From Pseudoalteromonas sp. HM-SA03 (lineage in GTDB: Bacteria; Pseudomonadota; Gammaproteobacteria; Enterobacterales; Alteromonadaceae), in the NCBI RefSeq assembly GCF_002289345.1, contig NZ_NSDG01000039.1:1-64000 (forward strand): a DNA stretch of 64,000 nucleotides, in the 5' to 3' direction. Below the pieces are notes generated by a model, which saw nothing but the letters and a program-made list of their open reading frames with translations, searched no databases and was not told the DNA's origin. A program made the position numbers and the translations under genes. Positions 60,124 to 64,000 of this stretch are shown piece by piece (position 1 is the first letter of the stretch; every line of letters starts with the position of its first letter).

Positions 60124-60164
60124 AAGATAAAATAAATTCTACAATGTAGAATTTATTTTATCTT
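60124..60164. promoter_or_regulatory. Perfect 41-base palindrome, probable TetR operator
   Basis: Arms of 20 bases (60124-60143 and 60145-60164) are exact reverse complements around one central A; the core is TTCTACA-A-TGTAGAA. It lies midway between the divergent TetR and reductase genes. Length and symmetry suit binding of two dimers or one dimer with a long site. Confidence 0.85.
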
Positions 60165-60195
60165 GAAATGGATTAGGGTTCAATCGGAGTATAAA

Positions 60196-60729
60196 ATGTC
60201 AAACATCGTTTATATTGGGGCAAGCCTAGACGGCTTTATCGCGGATAAAAATAACCGCTTAGACTGGCTACACGAATTACCTAACCCTGAAGGTTCAGAC
60301 TTGGGGTTCGCCGATTTTATGGCCCGCGTAGATGCTATCATCATGGGGCGTAATACCTTTGAGACAATCCAAGGATTTGATTGCGACTGGCCATACAGTA
60401 AACCTGTTTTTGTATTAAGTAATACGCTTAGAGAGGTACCAAAAGCTTTTGTGGATAAAGTATCGCTTGTGCGAGGTGAACTGACAGATATCGTCGGACA
60501 ACTGGCTCAGCAGGGATTTAACAACCTTTACATTGATGGCGGGCAAACCATACAAAGCTTTCTTCAACAAGATCTCATTGATGAGCTAATTATCACGACC
60601 ATTCCAACTATTTTAGGTGGTGGAATACCTTTATTCGGAAAATTAAACGAACCGCTTAAATTTAAACATGTGAACACAGTAAGATACTTAGACTGCATGG
60701 TAAAAAATCACTACGTACGCCAAAGGTAA
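60196..60729 (+). CDS. Dihydrofolate-reductase-family protein (RibD C-terminal type)
   Basis: A 177-residue protein with the DHFR/RibD_C fold. It shows MSNIVYIGASLDGFIADKNN, MGRNTFETI as the NADPH-contact block, KPVFVLSNT, NNLYIDGGQTIQSFL and TTIPTILGGGIPLFG. Stand-alone members reduce unknown substrates and are frequent beside TetR regulators. The start is ATG at 60196 with CGGAG upstream; the frame reaches a TTG at 60163 inside the palindrome, which is rejected. Probably repressed by the adjacent TetR protein. Confidence 0.9.
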   Translation: MSNIVYIGASLDGFIADKNNRLDWLHELPNPEGSDLGFADFMARVDAIIMGRNTFETIQGFDCDWPYSKPVFVLSNTLREVPKAFVDKVSLVRGELTDIVGQLAQQGFNNLYIDGGQTIQSFLQQDLIDELIITTIPTILGGGIPLFGKLNEPLKFKHVNTVRYLDCMVKNHYVRQR

Positions 60730-60737
60730 CCCTAAAA

Positions 60738-60758
60738 AGGCGCTTAAAATAAGCGCCT
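60738..60758. terminator. Terminator between reductase and MATE genes
   Basis: AGGCGCTTA and TAAGCGCCT form a 9-bp stem with a 3-base loop. On the minus strand it continues as TTTTTAGGG, so it is a good terminator for the MATE gene and may also stop the reductase transcript. Confidence 0.8.
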
Positions 60759-60785
60759 ACAGTATGCAACTAAGCGCACAGCTTA

Positions 60786-62156
60786 TCACCTAGCGCTTGC
60801 TTCCATATCCGCAAAGTGGTCAAGTTGCTTTAACTGATATAAATCACGCCAAAGCAGAGGGATGATAATAACGGTTAACGTGATGTTTGAGATAGGGACC
60901 GCAAGCCACACCCCATCAACACCAAACCAGAAGGGTAATAAATATAAAAATGGCAATTGCACCAACATGTTTCCAAGCGAAATAACCAACGCTTTACCGC
61001 CTTTGCCTACCGCAACAAAGTACATCGAGGTAAGAAATATAAAGCCATCCAAGAATAAGGTGGATAGATGCAGCTGCAAACCACGCTCAGCCGCGTTGAG
61101 CAAAGCCAAATCCTCACTGAAGAGCCCAAGTACATCCTTCGGAAACAGATAAAACATCGTTACCATCATCACACCAAAACCCACACTCACTTTGAGCGCC
61201 AGCTTAAACATAGTGTGAATACGCTGGTAAAGGCCAGCTCCATAATAATAACTGATAGGCGGCTGGACACCATTCGCCATGCCTTCTGCGATAAAATAGT
61301 AAATAACGCCGAGGTAACCAACCACAGCGAAGGCCGCCACCTCAACTTCACTGGCAAATATCAGCAACTGCTTGTTATGTAACGCAACGATAAAACCAAA
61401 ATACAAAAACATCACCAACCCTGCTGCTCCTTGCTTTAATATTTCTAGGGCTAGGGGCTGATTAAACGCACCTTTGGGTTTATTTTCTTCACCTGAAGTG
61501 AATAAAAAGTAGAGCGCCGCAAGTGCGACTATCCCTTGTGAAATCAGCGTAGCAAGTGCCGCACCGGGCAGTTGCCATTGCATTTCCACAATCATAAAAT
61601 AATCGAGCACTATGTTGCCGAGCGCCCCAATAATCAGCAAAGCCGTTGCAATTTCTGGTTTACCATTGTTTCTTAGCAGTAACGGCAACGCACCTGCCGC
61701 GATTGTGACCCCTGCTCCCCAATTCAACACCTGCAAGTAGGCCAAACTAGAATGTAAAAGCTCACCTGAAGCACCTTGAAGCCCAAGCAAAGCCGGTCCG
61801 AATAATACAAGGGCGGTTATTGCAATCACAGTCAGCATAGCAATAAGCCAAAAGCTGGTGCTGATCAGCTGCTGCACACCTGCATTGTCGCCAGCGCCAC
61901 GATAAATCGACAGCAAACTGCCAGCTCCCATCCCGATTAAAACGCCAAAACCAATAATGATCCCGATAATGGGCCAAGCAAGGTTTACAGCAGCCAACCC
62001 CTGAGCACCAAGGTAGTGACCAATAAAAATACCATCGACGATTTGATACAACCCATTGACCATCATTGCGACAACAGCAGGAATGGTGTAACGCCAAAAA
62101 GTACGGGTAACGTTGGCGTCTTTAGCCTGCACTTTGCTCGCTGAATCTAATAGCAT
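60786..62156 (-). CDS. MATE-family efflux transporter
   Basis: A 456-residue, 12-helix membrane protein of the multidrug and toxin extrusion family. The first half carries YTIPAVVAMMVNGLYQIVDG and IGHYLGAQGLAAVNLAWPI, and the second half EVAAFAVVGYLGVIYYFIAEG, GVQPPISYYYGAG. This pattern is close to Na+-coupled NorM/DinF-like or MepA-like pumps. ATG at 62156 has AAGGA at 7 bases; an upstream in-frame ATG at 62174 lacks a site. Divergent from a LysR gene, which likely controls it. Confidence 0.92.
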   Translation of the reverse strand: MLLDSASKVQAKDANVTRTFWRYTIPAVVAMMVNGLYQIVDGIFIGHYLGAQGLAAVNLAWPIIGIIIGFGVLIGMGAGSLLSIYRGAGDNAGVQQLISTSFWLIAMLTVIAITALVLFGPALLGLQGASGELLHSSLAYLQVLNWGAGVTIAAGALPLLLRNNGKPEIATALLIIGALGNIVLDYFMIVEMQWQLPGAALATLISQGIVALAALYFLFTSGEENKPKGAFNQPLALEILKQGAAGLVMFLYFGFIVALHNKQLLIFASEVEVAAFAVVGYLGVIYYFIAEGMANGVQPPISYYYGAGLYQRIHTMFKLALKVSVGFGVMMVTMFYLFPKDVLGLFSEDLALLNAAERGLQLHLSTLFLDGFIFLTSMYFVAVGKGGKALVISLGNMLVQLPFLYLLPFWFGVDGVWLAVPISNITLTVIIIPLLWRDLYQLKQLDHFADMEASAR

Positions 62157-62223
62157 GATGACATCCTTAAGCATGAAAAACCGTTATTATCCTTGTAATT
62201 AAGATTGGTCAAAGTTAGTATCC

Positions 62224-62238
62224 ATCCGAAATTCGGAT
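62224..62238. promoter_or_regulatory. 15-base palindrome in the MATE/LysR spacer
   Basis: ATCCGAA-A-TTCGGAT is a perfect inverted repeat 14 bases before the LysR start codon and 68 bases from the MATE start. It is a plausible LysR site or operator serving both genes. Confidence 0.55.
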
Positions 62239-62251
62239 AGGTTAAATCATC

Positions 62252-63124
62252 ATGCATTGGACACTCGATCAACTTGAAGCCTTCGTCACCGCCGTCAGGT
62301 TGGGGTCATTTTCAGCTGCGGCAAGACACTTGGGAAAGGCACAATCTCGTGTCAGCACCGCTATCGCCAATCTGGAAGCCGATCTAGGCTTTGCACTTTT
62401 TGACCGCTCAGCCAGACTACCTGTGTTAAATCAAGCTGGTCTTGACCTGTTTAAAGAAGCCGAAGCGGTGCTCATGCAGTGCCAGCGACTACAATCAAGA
62501 GCCAATTCTCTTAATAGTGGCGAAGAGGTGTCTCTCACGGTTGCCATGGATGAAGCCGTGCCCATCATCGCATTTGAATCTTTGTTTGAACGATTAGCTC
62601 GACAATTTCCGCTATTAAAACTAGCCATTATTAATGGCTCCCAAGACGATATTGCGCAATGGGTGAGCGCAGAAAGGGCGGAAATAGGCATTTTATTTCA
62701 TCAAAAACCATTGCCTGAATCGCTGGATTTCACCTCAATAAACAGCTTTAAACAAATCTTGATCTGCTCCCCTCACCACCCACTTGCACGACACTCTGCT
62801 CCGAGTATTGAGGAGTTAAATCAACATCGTCAGCTCGTAATACGCGACCGTATTGGCAATACTCAATCACAAGCTATATCCACAAGCCACTGGCACATTG
62901 ACAGTTACTATTACATCATGGGTTTGGTCATTAGAGGCGTTGGTTGGGCATTAGTACCTGAGCATGTTGTCAATACACCATGGTACATGGGCGAGCTGAT
63001 CGAGCTATCAACCGAGCATATTCCTAACTCTTTGGTCGTCGAAATGGGTATAGTGCAACGCAGAGATCAAAGCAAAGGTCCTATTGTGCAATGGCTTTAT
63101 AACGAAACAGCAAACTTATTCTGA
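62252..63124 (+). CDS. LysR-family transcriptional regulator
   Basis: A 290-residue regulator. The helix-turn-helix is at about 5-60 (LEAFVTAVRLGSFSAAARHLGKA), followed by the effector domain with ILICSPHHPLARH and a late VGWALVPEHVV. It is divergent from the MATE efflux gene and has a palindrome in the spacer, so that gene is the probable target. The effector is unknown. No strong ribosome site precedes ATG at 62252. Confidence 0.92.
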   Translation: MHWTLDQLEAFVTAVRLGSFSAAARHLGKAQSRVSTAIANLEADLGFALFDRSARLPVLNQAGLDLFKEAEAVLMQCQRLQSRANSLNSGEEVSLTVAMDEAVPIIAFESLFERLARQFPLLKLAIINGSQDDIAQWVSAERAEIGILFHQKPLPESLDFTSINSFKQILICSPHHPLARHSAPSIEELNQHRQLVIRDRIGNTQSQAISTSHWHIDSYYYIMGLVIRGVGWALVPEHVVNTPWYMGELIELSTEHIPNSLVVEMGIVQRRDQSKGPIVQWLYNETANLF

Positions 63125-63337
63125 CTAAACCTATACTGTCAAATTTAAGCCATACAGGCTCTGCATAGGCTGGTATTTTTTCTATACAGGTGGTTAAATT
63201 AACCTGTTTTGGATAAATTTCCTTTTAGCAAGCGCCAGTAACAAAAGTTCACATTTACATAGTAGAATGGAATTAATACTGAGAACAAATTTAGGAGCAC
63301 GTAGTTTTAGTGTTTAAGACTGCAGTTAGGATACATT

Positions 63338-63850
63338 ATGTTTGATAAAAATACGCTTATTGAAGCCTACGAAAACGTTTTAATTACGCTCATTAAAAAG
63401 CGTATCAACGAAATAAAATTTTATGTAAATCAAATTACTTATTCTCATATGTCGTTATCTGTTGAGTTTTGGCATTACGATGTAAATTGGAATATCTACA
63501 GCCTGCCCGACAGCCGTTTCGAGCAGCATAAAAACGTTGCTTCAGACGAGTTTATCATCTTGTCTGATTTTGAAGATGATTGTCCAGAAGTCAGTAAACT
63601 GAGAGACATTTTCGAGAGCTGGGAAGATAGAGAACTCGTTGAAGACGAGGACGAGAATATGGATATGTTGTTCAAGCTATCTCATGAAGCGCTCGCCGAG
63701 GCACTATGCGGAAACGAAGTAAAACCACTATTACTAGACATCTTTGCTGAAAATAAGGCGTTAAAAAACAAACCGCTTAACGAGCTTATCAAAGTAGAAG
63801 ATCCGGACGGACGTTTTGATCTCAACTTTATAGTAGCCGCTTCTCAGTAG
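63338..63850 (+). CDS. Acidic protein of unknown function
   Basis: A 170-residue soluble, strongly acidic protein (for example LSDFEDDCPEVSK and ELVEDEDENMDML). It is helical at both ends, with an aromatic central stretch VEFWHYDVNWNIYSL. There is no signal peptide. The size and charge resemble immunity- or antirestriction-like proteins, but no toxin lies beside it. The upstream 213-base spacer holds a GGTTAA-A-TTAACC palindrome at 63192-63204. I do not recognise a family. Confidence 0.6.
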   Translation: MFDKNTLIEAYENVLITLIKKRINEIKFYVNQITYSHMSLSVEFWHYDVNWNIYSLPDSRFEQHKNVASDEFIILSDFEDDCPEVSKLRDIFESWEDRELVEDEDENMDMLFKLSHEALAEALCGNEVKPLLLDIFAENKALKNKPLNELIKVEDPDGRFDLNFIVAASQ

Positions 63851-63904
63851 GGCGGTGAGACAAAGTTTTAAGCGCACGCTTAGACATATTTGGAGCTTAG
63901 TCTA

Positions 63905-64000
63905 ATGAAAGTAAAACGGATTATTTCAAATATTAACGCTCCCAACCCAGAGGATGCCGCAGTATTCTATGAACGTGTCTTTGGTCTTGAGCTTGTCATG
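63905..64000 (+). CDS. Glyoxalase/VOC-fold protein, partial
   Basis: The first 32 codons of a gene that runs off the right edge. The sequence KVKRIISNINAPNPEDAAVF then YERVFGLELVM is the characteristic first beta-alpha-beta unit of vicinal-oxygen-chelate (glyoxalase/bleomycin-resistance) domains. GGAG lies 9 bases before ATG at 63905. The enzyme class cannot be narrowed without the rest. Confidence 0.85.
   Translation, partial: MKVKRIISNINAPNPEDAAVFYERVFGLELVM

Overview
The window looks like chromosomal DNA of a marine gammaproteobacterium of the Alteromonadales, most probably Pseudoalteromonas. This rests on gene content and is not a database result. The pointers are a peroxiredoxin-glutaredoxin fusion beside a lipoamide-dehydrogenase-like enzyme, a DUF3649/PepSY/DUF3325 iron operon, secreted zinc peptidases, tesA-ybbA-ybbP synteny, sbcDC, and many small interspersed repeats between genes. 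Base composition looks moderate to low in GC, and lowest in the accessory stretch at about 21.4-26.0 kb; I did not calculate it.

Layout. 0-1 kb: a probable polymorphic-toxin C-terminal fragment with a small acidic putative immunity gene, at a repeat that recurs at 21.4 kb. 1-4.3 kb: a DinB protein and peroxide/thiol defence genes, with a short inverted-repeat (MITE-like) element between the latter. 4.3-11.5 kb: a complete ABC export module (adaptor, ATPase, FtsX-type permease) divergent from an NtrC-type regulator and its kinase; the spacer holds a sigma-54-like promoter and a perfect 16-bp palindrome where an enhancer would lie. 11.6-13.5 kb: mntP behind a manganese (yybP-ykoY) riboswitch, a tiny lysine-rich gene, and a LiaF-like gene. 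13.5-21.1 kb: an M3 peptidase, a DJ-1-like protein, a large hybrid histidine kinase and a glutathionyl-hydroquinone reductase. 21.1-26.0 kb: an accessory patch made of a broken pirin gene, a 5'-truncated gene, three unrecognised envelope-type genes, two tiny coupled genes, and IS21 istA/istB fragments.

26-34.5 kb: a DUF2141 lipoprotein, an ABC-2 transporter, DoxX, LysR plus a QorB-like oxidoreductase, a uracil-DNA-glycosylase-family protein, and an iron-linked PepSY operon with a Fur-like site. 34.5-41 kb: repeat-rich spacers around a di-haem lipoprotein, a collagen-like PhoX-type lipoprotein, a lipocalin, an unknown gene and a methyltransferase. 41-54 kb: sbcDC, an M1-type peptidase with a DUF6702 partner, a solute-binding-like protein, a second MITE-like element, an acyltransferase, and a peptidyl-Asp-type metalloprotease preceded by a separate gene that resembles its propeptide. 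54-64 kb: ybbA/ybbP, a HAD hydrolase, several regulator-target pairs with palindromic operators (AraC, TetR, LysR), an unknown acidic protein, and the start of a glyoxalase-fold gene.

The least explained signal is a 19-bp asymmetric motif, GTTAGTAAAANNNTGATCT. It occurs at least 14 times, in both orientations, mostly between genes. Four copies are spaced 41-42 bp apart at 34.64-34.78 kb, and copies inside genes all lie in the same reading frame. The second notable case is the protease whose propeptide appears to be encoded in trans at 52.0-53.5 kb.
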